A stretch of 64,000 nt of DNA, from positions 62,001-126,000 of the forward strand of contig JAICXB010000003.1 in the NCBI GenBank assembly GCA_025980765.1. The letters are read 5' to 3'. The notes beneath the pieces were generated by a model, which did not search any database, had not been told where the DNA came from, and worked only from the letters and a program-made list of their open reading frames with translations. This document shows positions 25,042 to 34,363 of this stretch, piece by piece. Positions within the stretch are counted from its first letter, which is position 1. Each line of letters starts with the position of its first letter. Made by a program: the position numbers and the translations under genes. Source of the stretch: Terriglobales bacterium. Its GTDB lineage: Bacteria > Acidobacteriota > Terriglobia > Terriglobales > Acidobacteriaceae.

Positions 25042-27603
25042 TCACCCGTTCCGCAATGCCACCATGGGCTCGACGCCTGCCGCGCGGCGGGCCGGGATCG
25101 CCGATGCGAGCAGTGCGGCCAAGCCGAGCATTAGCGCAGCCAACGCGAGCACGACCGGGTCCCATGGCTTCACGCCGAACAACTGAGTCGTCATCAGCTT
25201 GCCCGCGCCGATCGCAGCGGGAATGCCAATTGCCAGGCCGATGGCCATCTGCAGGAAGGCGCCGCGCAACACCATGGCTGTGACCTTTCCTCGATCCGCT
25301 CCCAGAGCCATGCGGACGCCGATCTCGCTGGTCCGCTGTTCCACCATGTACGCCAGCACTCCATACAGTCCGATCGCGGCCAGCACCAGCCCGAGCGCGC
25401 CGAAGAGCGAGACCAGTGTTGCGATCATAGTTTCCCGCTGGAAATCAGTGCTGAGAACCTGCTCATAGGGGTCGACCGAATAGAGAACCAGATTGGGATC
25501 GACGCTGGCGATTGCCTTGCGCACTCGATCGGCGATGCCCGGTGGATTTCCCGGGGCCCAGATCACAATGTTGCTCAAGTAGTGCTTCGACGATTCTCCG
25601 TTTGTGAAGTCTGGGTCGTCATACTTCACAGTCTGCGCCTCCGCAGTCCAGTACATCGGGTACACGGGATCTTTGTAGTCGCCAGTCATGTAGCGTATGT
25701 CGCTCGCGACTCCGACGATCTCGAACGTTCCGGAATATTTGATTTTGCTGGGCCCGAAATGCTGGCCGATTGGGTTCTGGTCCTTGAAGAACTTCTTGGC
25801 AAACGCTTCGTTGATGACGGCTACATTCCGGGTCGTCGCGGTGTCCTGGTCCGTTAAGGGGCGGCCCATCAGTATTTTGGCGCCGATGGTCTCGAAGAAG
25901 CCCGGGGTTACCGTGGCGAATCCGGCGCTTGTGTTTTCCTTCGGCGGAGGTTCAGGCCGGCCCTCGACGCGAATGCCCTCGTTCCAGCTATCGCCAGTCA
26001 TCGGCGCATAGAGCGCGGCCGTCACCGTGCGCACGCCGGGAACCTGCCGCAGACGATCGTCGAGTTGCCGGAACAGCGGCTCCAGCTGTTCCGGTTTGTA
26101 GTTTCCCAAACTGGGATTAATAGATGCGACATACCGGCCCTGCGTCTCGAATCCGAAATTCTGGTGCTACAGGTTCCGCAGGCTCTGCCCGAGCAGAGCT
26201 GCGGCGGAGAGCAGTACCAGGGACATGGCTCCCTGCGCAATGACCAGCGACTTCTGCGCCCATGAGCGGCCGCCCGCGACCAAACGGTTTGCTCCACGAA
26301 GCGCCTCGACCGGCTCAGCATGCGACGTGACCCAAGCCGGCGCAATCCCAAAGATGATTCCGGTTAGAACGGATATACCCAGCGTGAACAGAAGCACAGG
26401 TAATGATGGAGCGGCGCTGATCGGGGTGTAGTTATTAGGGTCGGGCCCGTGCGCGAATGCCAGATGCAGCATCAACTTTGTTCCGGCGTAGGCTACCGCG
26501 ACGCCCAGGACTCCGCCGATTGCGGAGAGCATCACGCACTCCACCAATGATCGGCGAACGATTCGCGCTCGCGAAGCTCCCAACGCCACACGGATCGAAA
26601 TTTGCGCGCGATCTTTCAGCCCGCGCGCGAGCATCAGGTTTGCCAGGTTCCCGCACGCGACCAGCAGCACACATCCGGCGGCAATCAGCAGCAGCTTCAG
26701 TCCTTCCTGATACTGGTCGCGCAGGGCTGTCACTCCCGCGCCGCCGGGGGTCAAATGCAGCGTCTGCTGTTGCCAGAGTTGCTTCTCGTCCGGTTCCATA
26801 TCGGGAACATGGCTGGCCAGCCAGTTATGCAGTTCCACTTTCAGCTTGGCTTCGAGCGCCTGAGGATTGGTTCCAGGACGCACTCTTCCGAGCAGGTCCA
26901 GGTAGTTGGCATTTGGCCTCTTCGGCCGCGCTCCCGTGCCCTCGATCAATATCTCGGTCGTGGCCGGCAGCCAGAAGTCCGGCATGCCCCACCCCGCCAG
27001 CTTCGCTCCGAAGAATCCTGGCGGCGCAATTCCAATGATGGTGAAAGAATGCCCATTGATCTGATAGGCAGCGCCGACAATGGAAGGATCAGATCCGTAC
27101 TTGTCGTGCCATATGCGATAGCTCATCACGGCGACCGGCGGCGCACCTTCCTTATCGTCCTCGTCGGTAAACAGGCGGCCGATCCACGGTTGTATGCCAA
27201 GGGTCCTGAAGAAATTGCCGGAGACATACTCGCCATTGCTGGTGTCCACGGGCGCCTGGGATCCCGCGCGCCGGATGCCAAGGTTCGCATTGCCGGCCTG
27301 CAGCGCTGCCAAATCGACGAACTCGGGCGTGTGCGCGCGAAAGTTCTGGTACGCCTCCCACGAGAACAAGGAAAAGTCTTCTCTTTGCGTATAGCCGCCC
27401 CAGTTGCAGCAGCGATCTTTATCGCCAATCCGCCACAGCTCGCTCGGCTTGGTTACTGGGAGCGACTTCAACATTACCTGGTGCACCAGGGTAAAGATCG
27501 CCGTCGTCGCTCCGATCCCGAGAGCCAGCGTGATCAAAGCAGTCGCTGTAAATCCGGGTGCTTTCCGCAACTGTCGCGCCGCATCACGCAAATCTGCCAG
27601 CAT
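25042..27603 (-). pseudogene. Second ADOP permease, interrupted by an in-frame amber codon
   Basis: The reading frame from 27603 (MLADLRDAARQLRKAPGFTA...) runs to a TAG at 26169-26167, after ...LLGQSLRNL. It then continues in the same frame as HQNFGFETQGRYVASINPSL to the C-terminus at 25042. Both halves are well conserved: the first holds a MacB-like core and FtsX unit, the second the rest (KVTAMVLRGAFLQMAIGLAI). A single base change of a Gln, Glu or Lys codon would explain it. It lacks the PadR-linked N-terminal domain of its neighbour and is convergent with it. It may be a recent pseudogene, a sequencing error, or two separately translated halves (a TTG at 26109 could restart). Confidence 0.85.
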
Positions 27604-27749
27604 TCATTCCTCCTCGGATAGAGTTTTGACGTGCTTCACGCAATGGGGTTATGGGCAAATTTTCGAGGTAAGCGTGAAAGCGCCCGGGCCCACGCGCGCG
27701 ACTATCATCTGCCGCGCCAGTCTGGCGCTGTATCTTTCGTAGCAGAACT

Positions 27750-28538
27750 CTAGAGATTGAGCATGATCCACACTGGGGCGTGGTCGCTTGCGTTTGCCTC
27801 GGCGCGCACCCAGCGGTCCACACCGCCGGCGGCGAGGCACTTCGACATTTTAGGCGAGAGCAGGAAATGATCGAGGCGCATGCCTTTGTCTTTCTGCCAG
27901 CGTTCAAATTTGTAATCCCAGAAGGTCCAGAGTGGCCCGGTTGGGCACAGCTTGCGCATGGCGTCGGTCCAACCTTGAGGAAGCAAACGGGCGAAGGCCT
28001 GGCGGCTTTCGGGTTGGATTAACGCGTTCTTATCCAGCGATCGAGTGGGATAGATGTCCTGCGGCGTGGGCACCACGTTGTAGTCTCCGGCCAGCACCAC
28101 GGGAAGACCAGCTTGCATCAGGTCGGCGGCATGTTTAATGAGGCGTTCAAACCACGCCAGCTTGTAATCGAACTTCGGACCGGGTTGAGGATTGCCGTTG
28201 GGCAGGTAGATGGAGGTAAACAGGATCCCATTTACGGCGGCCTCGATGTAGCGTGCCTGGCCATCGTTTGGGTCTCCAGGCAAACTGGAGCGGGTCAGCA
28301 CCGGAACGTGGTGTCGCGCCAGGATCGCTACCCCATTCCACGAACGTTCGCCATGCCACACTGCTTGATACCCAAGGGCCTGCAGCTTGTCGGCAGGAAA
28401 GGCCTCCTGCTCGGCCTTGAGCTCCTGCAGGCAGACGACGTCGGGTTCAGCTTTGGAGAGCCAGGCCGCGAGATTTTGGAAGCGTTTGTTGATGTCGTTG
28501 ATGTTGAAAGTTGCGACCTTCACAGATCGTGCGGCCAT
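27750..28538 (-). CDS. xthA: Exodeoxyribonuclease III (AP endonuclease)
   Basis: This 262-residue enzyme has VKVATFNINDINKRF at the N-terminus, the catalytic CLQELKAE, the AGDYNVVP metal/nucleophile motif, the MRLDHFLLS segment and a terminal ASDHAPVW catalytic His. It cuts abasic sites and degrades 3' ends in base-excision repair. Its start overlaps the 3' end of the carbonic anhydrase gene by 19 bp. Confidence 0.95.
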   Translation of the reverse strand: MAARSVKVATFNINDINKRFQNLAAWLSKAEPDVVCLQELKAEQEAFPADKLQALGYQAVWHGERSWNGVAILARHHVPVLTRSSLPGDPNDGQARYIEAAVNGILFTSIYLPNGNPQPGPKFDYKLAWFERLIKHAADLMQAGLPVVLAGDYNVVPTPQDIYPTRSLDKNALIQPESRQAFARLLPQGWTDAMRKLCPTGPLWTFWDYKFERWQKDKGMRLDHFLLSPKMSKCLAAGGVDRWVRAEANASDHAPVWIMLNL

Positions 28539-29146
28539 TGCTCGAATTTTTTCGTTTCTGGATTAAACGCTTCGACGGTTCCGGTATGAATCTCGTAGAA
28601 CCAGCCGTGAATCCCGAGGGTGCCTCGTTTCAGCCGCTCCGCGACTGTGGGATGCGTGTGCAGATTCGACATTTGTTCCAACACATTCAAATGCGCCAGC
28701 TTCTTCAGGCGAACCGACTCATCCTCTCGCTGACGGTGCCGCTCCAACTGCTGGACAGCGGGCTGCGCATATTTCAACCAGTGTGCCGTCGCCGGTACTT
28801 TCTCCAGCACTTCTGGATGCAGCAACGCCCGCATTGCCCCACAGGCGGAGTGGCCGCAGACGATCACGTCGTCCACTCCCAGTACCGCGACCGCGTACTC
28901 GATGCTGGAGGAAACTCCAACGCTGGCGGTTTCGTCGTAGATGGGAACGATATTCCCCGGATTTCGTTCCACGAATATCTGTCCCGGTGTTGTCCCGGTC
29001 AGCAGCGATGGTTCAATACGGGAATCGCCACAGGTGATGAACAGCGCAAATGGATGCTGCTTCTCCGCCAAGCTCTCATAAAGCTCCCGCTTCTCGGGAA
29101 AAACTACCGTGCGAAACCGACGCACGCCTTCTCGGATCTGGTCCAC
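28520..29146 (-). CDS. Beta-class carbonic anhydrase
   Basis: The enzyme interconverts CO2 and bicarbonate. Zinc ligands are the Cys of ITCGDSRIEP and the His/Cys of VCGHSACGAM. FVERNPGNIVP and IEYAVAVLGVDDVIV are typical. I take the GTG at 29146 as start (208 residues), because AAGGGG lies 6 nt upstream; the frame stays open to a GTG at 29251 (243 residues) with no good ribosome site. The gene precedes xthA on the same strand and overlaps it by 19 bp. Confidence 0.93.
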   Translation of the reverse strand: MDQIREGVRRFRTVVFPEKRELYESLAEKQHPFALFITCGDSRIEPSLLTGTTPGQIFVERNPGNIVPIYDETASVGVSSSIEYAVAVLGVDDVIVCGHSACGAMRALLHPEVLEKVPATAHWLKYAQPAVQQLERHRQREDESVRLKKLAHLNVLEQMSNLHTHPTVAERLKRGTLGIHGWFYEIHTGTVEAFNPETKKFEQWPHDL

Positions 29147-29436
29147 AGTAACCCCTTGTGCAGGTAAGGAAAACCTCAACGGTCCGTCGCCTGCGTTCAG
29201 TCGAACTGCTTTCAATTGGCGTTTTAATTGAGCTGAAAGGCTCGCGGCCACGCCTGCAACCGTTGCTGAAAACCTCGGTCTGAGGCTGCGCCGGTTTTTT
29301 ATGTTTATTCGGTGCGAAATCTAGCGAAGTACATTCTATTCTCCTCCGTGGCTTCGATTTGCTCCGTGGCCTCAGGAAGTGACTTTGGTTTCAGGGGTGC
29401 CTCGACTGTCATTACCCTTAGTGTGATCTCTAAGGC

Positions 29437-30003
29437 ATGATGAAGGGTATGCCTCGGAATTTCCTTCAGATCCTTTCTGGCAATTGCCGACATGAGTTCG
29501 CCTGGCCGCGCAAAACTGCCGACGGGGACTACTACCAGGTTTGTCTGATTTGTGGTGATGAGTACCGTTATGACTGGCGCTCGATGACGCGCCTGGGAAA
29601 GCGGAACGAGCAAAGCCGCCAGTCCGGCACGGCCGCGACCGAGAGTGTTGCCCGCCATGCCAGCTGGTCACCGCGTGCACGCCGCCTCAAGTCGCCGATT
29701 GCGCTCCAGTTTCGCTTGCAGGGAGAATCGGAGCTGCGCCCGGGAACAATCGAGAACATCAGCCAGTCCGGACTGTTCCTGAGATCGGAAAATGCTCCGG
29801 CGAAAGGCGCGGTATTGGAAATGTACTTTGAAATGCCCATCGAGATCTCCGGGCAGCACAACGCGAAGGTGCTCGCCATGGGGAAAGTCGTCCGCACGTC
29901 TCCGGGCACGGAGAGCAGTCCTGCAACCGGCTGCGCGGTCACCATCATCGACTACCACTTCCTTCACGATCAGCAGCGGAAACGGCCGCAGTCTGCCGGA
30001 TAG
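29437..30003 (+). CDS. PilZ-domain protein with N-terminal Cys/His cluster
   Basis: The protein has 188 residues. The C-terminal half is a PilZ domain: the RxxxR-type RARRLKSP (residues ~81-88) and NISQSGLFLRS (~108-118) together form a cyclic-di-GMP binding site. The N-terminal part has CRH at 17-19 and CLIC at 36-39, which could bind zinc or be a redox site. It is probably a cyclic-di-GMP effector. It stands before the sigma-factor operon but is separated from it by ~285 bp. Confidence 0.82.
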   Translation: MMKGMPRNFLQILSGNCRHEFAWPRKTADGDYYQVCLICGDEYRYDWRSMTRLGKRNEQSRQSGTAATESVARHASWSPRARRLKSPIALQFRLQGESELRPGTIENISQSGLFLRSENAPAKGAVLEMYFEMPIEISGQHNAKVLAMGKVVRTSPGTESSPATGCAVTIIDYHFLHDQQRKRPQSAG

Positions 30004-30288
30004 AGCAGATTTACATCATTGCGGCAAGCCGCTTAGCCGAGACCGCTGCTTTTCGATAAGCTCCGCGATTTGCTGAACTTTGGCGGGCTGGTTTGCGTAT
30101 TTCCCGGCAAGGTGAGAGCCGCAGCCCAGGCCGCAACGAGATCGGCGCCCACATCGAGGATGCCGGCTCCGCTGCTACGACCAGTCCTATCGACCAAACC
30201 AGTTCCTACTCAAAAGCTTGCGCGGCATGCTACCGTGCGGACATCACTCTCGGCGGCAACTCAGGTTTCGAGAATCCCGCTAAGCGGG

Positions 30289-30957
30289 ATGTACGCCGTA
30301 TCGTCAGTATCGAGTCCGGGATTCAAGCCTTTACCCACGGGGGGAATACAGAAGCGGTTGGACGAGAATGCGCTTACGGCTGCTTTGGTGCGGCGCTGCA
30401 TCGCCGGCGATGCCGACGCCTGGGAAGAGCTTGTCCGCCAGCAGAATCGACGTATCTATAACATTTGCTACAGGTTTACTGGATCCGCGACGGACGCTCA
30501 GGACCTCACCCAGGAAGTTTTCATCCGCCTGTATCGGACCCTGCCCAGCTACGAGCCAGAAAAAGGGTCCTTCAATACCTGGCTCACGACCCTGAGCCGG
30601 AACCTGCTGGTTGACCACTTTCGCCGCTCTCGCCAGGAGCGGTTGACGGATTCTATTGACGCCACGCCCGCCGCCGACGAAGATGCTCCCACCATGGCTG
30701 AGCGCCTGGAGGACCAGGGCCCGTCGCCACAATCCAAGCTGGCCAGCAAGGAAACCCAGAAGCTGGTGCAACAGGCGCTGCAGAAAGTATCACCTGACCT
30801 GCGGGAGGCGGTGATTCTTCGGGACTTACAGGACATGGACTATAAAGAAATTGCCGCAGCGTTGAAAGTGCCCGAGGGTACCGTAAAGTCCCGCATCAAC
30901 CGGGGACGAGCGGAACTGGCGAGGCTTTTATCACGTATGGATAGACAGGTGGTTTAG
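30289..30957 (+). CDS. ECF-type RNA polymerase sigma factor
   Basis: This 222-residue sigma factor has region 2 (NRRIYNICYRFTGSATDAQD, LTQEVFIRLYRTLPSYEPEK, TWLTTLSRNLLVDHFRRSRQ) and region 4 (SPDLREAVILRDLQDMDYKE, IAAALKVPEGTVKSRINRGR). The frame stays open upstream to 30070, giving 295 residues, but that part lacks sigma-factor features, so I chose the ATG at 30289. It is first in a five-gene run, and its TAG is followed directly by the ATG of the anti-sigma gene. Confidence 0.92.
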   Translation: MYAVSSVSSPGFKPLPTGGIQKRLDENALTAALVRRCIAGDADAWEELVRQQNRRIYNICYRFTGSATDAQDLTQEVFIRLYRTLPSYEPEKGSFNTWLTTLSRNLLVDHFRRSRQERLTDSIDATPAADEDAPTMAERLEDQGPSPQSKLASKETQKLVQQALQKVSPDLREAVILRDLQDMDYKEIAAALKVPEGTVKSRINRGRAELARLLSRMDRQVV

Positions 30958-31731
30958 ATGGAACGAAAGAGCCAATCCGATCGGACGCTCAGCCCTAAGG
31001 GGCTCACCTGCGTCGAGTTCGATACGCTGTTGAGCGATGCCCTCGATGGCGTGCTCAGTGGGACCACCCAGCGGAATTTCGATCTGCATCGGGAGCAGTG
31101 TCCGACGTGCGGTCCGCTGTTCCGCGAAACTGCTGCCGGAATGAATTGGCTGGAATCGCTTGAGGAGGTTGCGCCCCCTGCGAATCTGGTCCACAACATT
31201 CTTGCAGCCACGACCATGCAGGCGGGAAGTGCTGCGGCCCGTCGGCAGGGCTGGAAGCAATCGCTCTCAAGCAAGCTTGCCGATCTGGCTGCCCCGTTCC
31301 GGGCCCTGGTGCGACAGCCTCGGCTGGCGATGACCGCTGCGATGGCCGTATTTTCGGTAGCGCTGTCTCTCAACATTGCGGGAATTCACCTGGGAGATTT
31401 GAAGCACCTTGACCTGCGACCCAGCGCCATTAAGGAACAAGCGACGATGAAGTATTACGAGACGTCGTCGCGCGTGGTGAAGTATTACGAGAACATCCGG
31501 CTTGTCTATGAGGTTGAGTCGAAGTTGCAGGAATTGAAGCGGTCCACCGGAGAAGAAGAACCGGAACAACGTCCGGCAGACCGGAAAAAGACCGAGAACG
31601 AAAAGAAAGATCGTCAACGCGAGCAGAATTATTACAGTAGAACCAACGAACACGTTCAGCTCGCGGGATGGAGAAACGAAGAATCGAGTGAAAGTAGCAT
31701 GAACCAAGTTTCGAGGAGCCCAATCGCATGA
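30958..31731 (+). CDS. Zinc-finger anti-sigma factor, membrane-bound
   Basis: The protein has 257 residues. An N-terminal zinc anti-sigma domain carries Cys18, His44, Cys48 and Cys51 (the HxxxCxxC pattern of ZAS/zf-HC2 proteins). A single membrane helix follows at residues ~123-143 (LAMTAAMAVFSVALSLNIAG), then a long, highly charged extracytoplasmic tail (many Glu, Arg and Lys, with KYYE repeated twice). It should hold the adjacent sigma factor at the membrane and release it on an envelope signal. It overlaps the next gene by ATGA. Confidence 0.88.
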   Translation: MERKSQSDRTLSPKGLTCVEFDTLLSDALDGVLSGTTQRNFDLHREQCPTCGPLFRETAAGMNWLESLEEVAPPANLVHNILAATTMQAGSAAARRQGWKQSLSSKLADLAAPFRALVRQPRLAMTAAMAVFSVALSLNIAGIHLGDLKHLDLRPSAIKEQATMKYYETSSRVVKYYENIRLVYEVESKLQELKRSTGEEEPEQRPADRKKTENEKKDRQREQNYYSRTNEHVQLAGWRNEESSESSMNQVSRSPIA

Positions 31732-32531
31732 CCTGCGCAACCCACACCGATCAGCCCGCGTCGGCCTATTGCCGTACGTGCGGCAAGGCGCTCTGCCAGA
31801 GCTGCCAGCGCGATGTGCGCGGAGTCATCTATTGCCAAGACTGTCTCGCGGCGAGGCTCGAAGGCACTATCCCCGCAGCCGCCGCCAACGCGCCAGCGGC
31901 GGTTTACGCGTCGTCTGGACCAGTAGCGACCAGCCCCGGGCTCGCCGCCATTCTGGGATTCATTCCCGGAGTGGGAGCGTTCTACAACGGCCAGTATGCG
32001 AAGGGATTCGTCCACGTCTTCGTCTTTGCGTTGTGCATCAACCTGACGGACAAGCTGGACTGGTTCGGCTTCGCCATTCCCGCCTGGATTTTCTATATGG
32101 TCTTCGACGCCTATGCGACGGCGAAGGCGCGTCTAATGGGAACTCCGGCGCCTGATCCTATCGGTCTCAACGCGCTGCTCGCGAATTTTGGGCTGGGCGG
32201 AACTCCGCCTGCGACGGTGTCCACTCCGGTTCCACCTCCGACATCACCTGCAGCGCAATCCGCCGCGCCGGCGCAAGGCGCGGAGTACGTAAACAATCCG
32301 GCAGTCGCCCCGGTCGCACCTGCAACCGAATATACCGATCCGGCAGTCTGTGGCTCGCGCGGCATACCAACCGGCGCGCTGATTCTGATCATCATCGGCG
32401 TGTTCTTCCTGCTGGCGAACCTGGGCGTGCTGTCGTTTCGCTGGACTGCGGACTTCTGGCCGGTGATCCTGATTGTGATTGGCGTATGGCTGGTACTGCG
32501 CCGTTTGTCCGGCACGCAGGTGGGGAGATAA
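31728..32531 (+). CDS. B-box zinc-finger membrane protein with LiaF-like C-terminal helices
   Basis: This 267-residue protein begins with a B-box-type zinc motif: C3-x2-H6, C15-x2-C18, C23-x2-C26, C36-x2-C39. A hydrophobic region follows (residues ~70-135, LAAILGFIPGVGAFYNGQYA), resembling TM2-like small membrane domains, then an Ala/Pro-rich linker. Two closely spaced C-terminal helices (ALILIIIGVFFLLANLGVL, FWPVILIVIGVWLVLRRL) match the LiaI/LiaF transmembrane type. It lies between the anti-sigma gene and a second LiaF-like gene. Confidence 0.82.
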   Translation: MTCATHTDQPASAYCRTCGKALCQSCQRDVRGVIYCQDCLAARLEGTIPAAAANAPAAVYASSGPVATSPGLAAILGFIPGVGAFYNGQYAKGFVHVFVFALCINLTDKLDWFGFAIPAWIFYMVFDAYATAKARLMGTPAPDPIGLNALLANFGLGGTPPATVSTPVPPPTSPAAQSAAPAQGAEYVNNPAVAPVAPATEYTDPAVCGSRGIPTGALILIIIGVFFLLANLGVLSFRWTADFWPVILIVIGVWLVLRRLSGTQVGR

Positions 32532-32535
32532 CGCG

Positions 32536-32880
32536 ATGGCCGGCTACTCCGAGTATTACGTGCGCAATCGTTATTGCCGCTGCCCACGCTGCATTTCGCA
32601 GTGGATCATGGGTCCGGCAATGCTGATCACGATCGGCGTGCTCTTTCTGCTGGAGCAATTGGGCATCATGTACTTCGATCGAAGCTGGCCTATCCTCCTG
32701 CTGGTGGCTGGCGCAGTGCAGATCGCGCGACGCAGCGCTTCCGACGAAGGACATATTCAGCCACCCCAGCGCATATCAGGGATTTACACGCAAAACATGT
32801 CTGGCACGCCGGTTTCGCCAACTACGGTTGAGCCCCCTGCTGCTCCTCCTTCGTCAGATTCGGAGGTGAACCGTGGCTAG
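32536..32880 (+). CDS. Small LiaI/LiaF-like two-helix membrane protein
   Basis: This 114-residue protein has an N-terminal Cys pair (CRCPRC, residues 14-19), then two helices (GPAMLITIGVLFLLEQLGIM, SWPILLLVAGAVQIARR) with the LiaF-type repeat, and a Pro/Ser-rich tail. The start is the ATG at 32536, 5 bp after the previous stop. It overlaps the following gene by 8 bp. No enzymatic role is visible. Confidence 0.8.
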   Translation: MAGYSEYYVRNRYCRCPRCISQWIMGPAMLITIGVLFLLEQLGIMYFDRSWPILLLVAGAVQIARRSASDEGHIQPPQRISGIYTQNMSGTPVSPTTVEPPAAPPSSDSEVNRG

Positions 32881-34285
32881 CCCGCAAGTTCCCTATCAGG
32901 GATACCGGTATTATCGGCGCCGGCGTTCCCTTTTTGGTCCGATTGTACTGATCGGGATCGGGGTAGCGTTTCTGCTGGCGAATATGCACGTTATCAGCGG
33001 TGCCCGATTGGCATGGCTCTTCGCCACCTGGTGGCCGGCGCTGCTGATCCTGCTGGGCCTCGTCCGCATTGTGGAATACAGCATTGCGCGCAGCCAGGGC
33101 AGTCCAGTTCCGCGCTTCGGCGGCGGAGCGATTTTCCTGCTGATACTGTTTATCTGCATTGGGCTCTCGGCCAGCGGCGCGCGCCGTGTGGACTGGCAGC
33201 GGGCCTTCGGCGACGATGTAGACTTCAACGGCTTCAATGCTGCGTTCGGGGAGAAATACGAATTTACTGATGAACTCACGCAGCCTTTGCCCGCCAACGG
33301 CAGCATCCGCGTCGACAACAATCGCGGCGCTGTCACCATTCATGCCTCTCAAGACAGCGGCAATTCCGTGAAGCTGGTGGTGCGTCGTCACATCGCTGCC
33401 GACTCGCAGAATGAAGCCAATGACATTCATTCCAGGCAAGCGGCCACAATGACGCCCGATGGCAGCATCTTGCACATCGATTCCGGGCAGCACGAAGCCA
33501 GTGGACATGTTGGGTTCTATGTGGGGCCACGTTCGGTCTCCGACTTGGAGATCTGGGCGCCAGCGAAAGCGGCAGTCGATATCTCTACCGCGCATGGCGA
33601 TGTCAATGTCGCCGACCGGCAGGCGGATGTTACCGTGAGCACCACCCATGGCGACGTGCAACTGAGCCAGATCAAAGGCAACATCAGCCTCACCGCCCAC
33701 AGCGGAGACCTCCAGATCAGCGACATCACCGGCAATGTGAAGATCGATGGCAAAGCTGACGACGTAACGCTCAGCGACATCACGGGCGGCGTTTCGCTCG
33801 ACGGAGAGTTCTATGGCGACACCAAACTCTCGCACGTCGGCAGCACGGTGCAATTCCGCAGCTCGCGCACCGACCTGCAACTGGCCAAGCTCTCCGGCGA
33901 CCTCGACATGGACTCCGGCGACCTGCGCGCCAACTCGATTGCCGGCCCGCTACGCGTAACCACCAAGGCCAAAGACATTCATCTTGAAGATGTGAGCGGC
34001 GCGATCAATATTGACGACAGTCACGGCGAGGTCGAGGTTCACCCGCAATCGCCGTTCGGGGATTTGACCGTCAATAATCATCAGGGCGCCATTCACGTGG
34101 TGCTGCCGGAGGACGCTGGATACACGGTTGACGCCCGCAGTACGCGCGGAGAACTGGAAACCGACTTCCCGCTCAATATCAGTGAACAGGGTCCTGACCG
34201 TACCACAACGGGAACCCTAGGAAAAGGCGGCAGCAAGCTGCAGCTCACGACCGATCATGGCACGATTGAGATTCGAAAGGGCTAG
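32873..34285 (+). CDS. LiaF-like membrane protein with DUF4097 beta-repeat domain
   Basis: This 470-residue protein starts at a GTG overlapping the previous gene. It has N-terminal LiaF-type helices (residues ~20-70: PIVLIGIGVAFLLANMHVI, WWPALLILLGLVRIVEYSI) and a third helix near 82-100 (AIFLLILFICIGLSASG). A large exported DUF4097-type right-handed beta-solenoid follows (residues ~110-470). Its short repeats alternate, as in ITGNVKIDGKADDVTLSDIT and THGDVQLSQIKGNISLTAHS. Related solenoids occur in proteins of cell-envelope stress systems. It is the last gene of the operon. Confidence 0.85.
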   Translation: MASPQVPYQGYRYYRRRRSLFGPIVLIGIGVAFLLANMHVISGARLAWLFATWWPALLILLGLVRIVEYSIARSQGSPVPRFGGGAIFLLILFICIGLSASGARRVDWQRAFGDDVDFNGFNAAFGEKYEFTDELTQPLPANGSIRVDNNRGAVTIHASQDSGNSVKLVVRRHIAADSQNEANDIHSRQAATMTPDGSILHIDSGQHEASGHVGFYVGPRSVSDLEIWAPAKAAVDISTAHGDVNVADRQADVTVSTTHGDVQLSQIKGNISLTAHSGDLQISDITGNVKIDGKADDVTLSDITGGVSLDGEFYGDTKLSHVGSTVQFRSSRTDLQLAKLSGDLDMDSGDLRANSIAGPLRVTTKAKDIHLEDVSGAINIDDSHGEVEVHPQSPFGDLTVNNHQGAIHVVLPEDAGYTVDARSTRGELETDFPLNISEQGPDRTTTGTLGKGGSKLQLTTDHGTIEIRKG

Positions 34286-34363
34286 CCGAGAGTTGAATTC
34301 GTGAGTATTGATGGTTGATTGCTCAGCCGCCCGCGTATTGCGACGCGTATAAGATCACGCGAT

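Noticed and set aside
26109-26169. Frameshift as the cause of the split ADOP
   Set aside because: The two halves are in the same frame (distance a multiple of three); only a stop codon separates them.
30070-30288. N-terminal extension of the sigma factor
   Set aside because: The frame is open, but the encoded residues are low-complexity and unlike sigma factors; the start at 30289 is kept, with low certainty.
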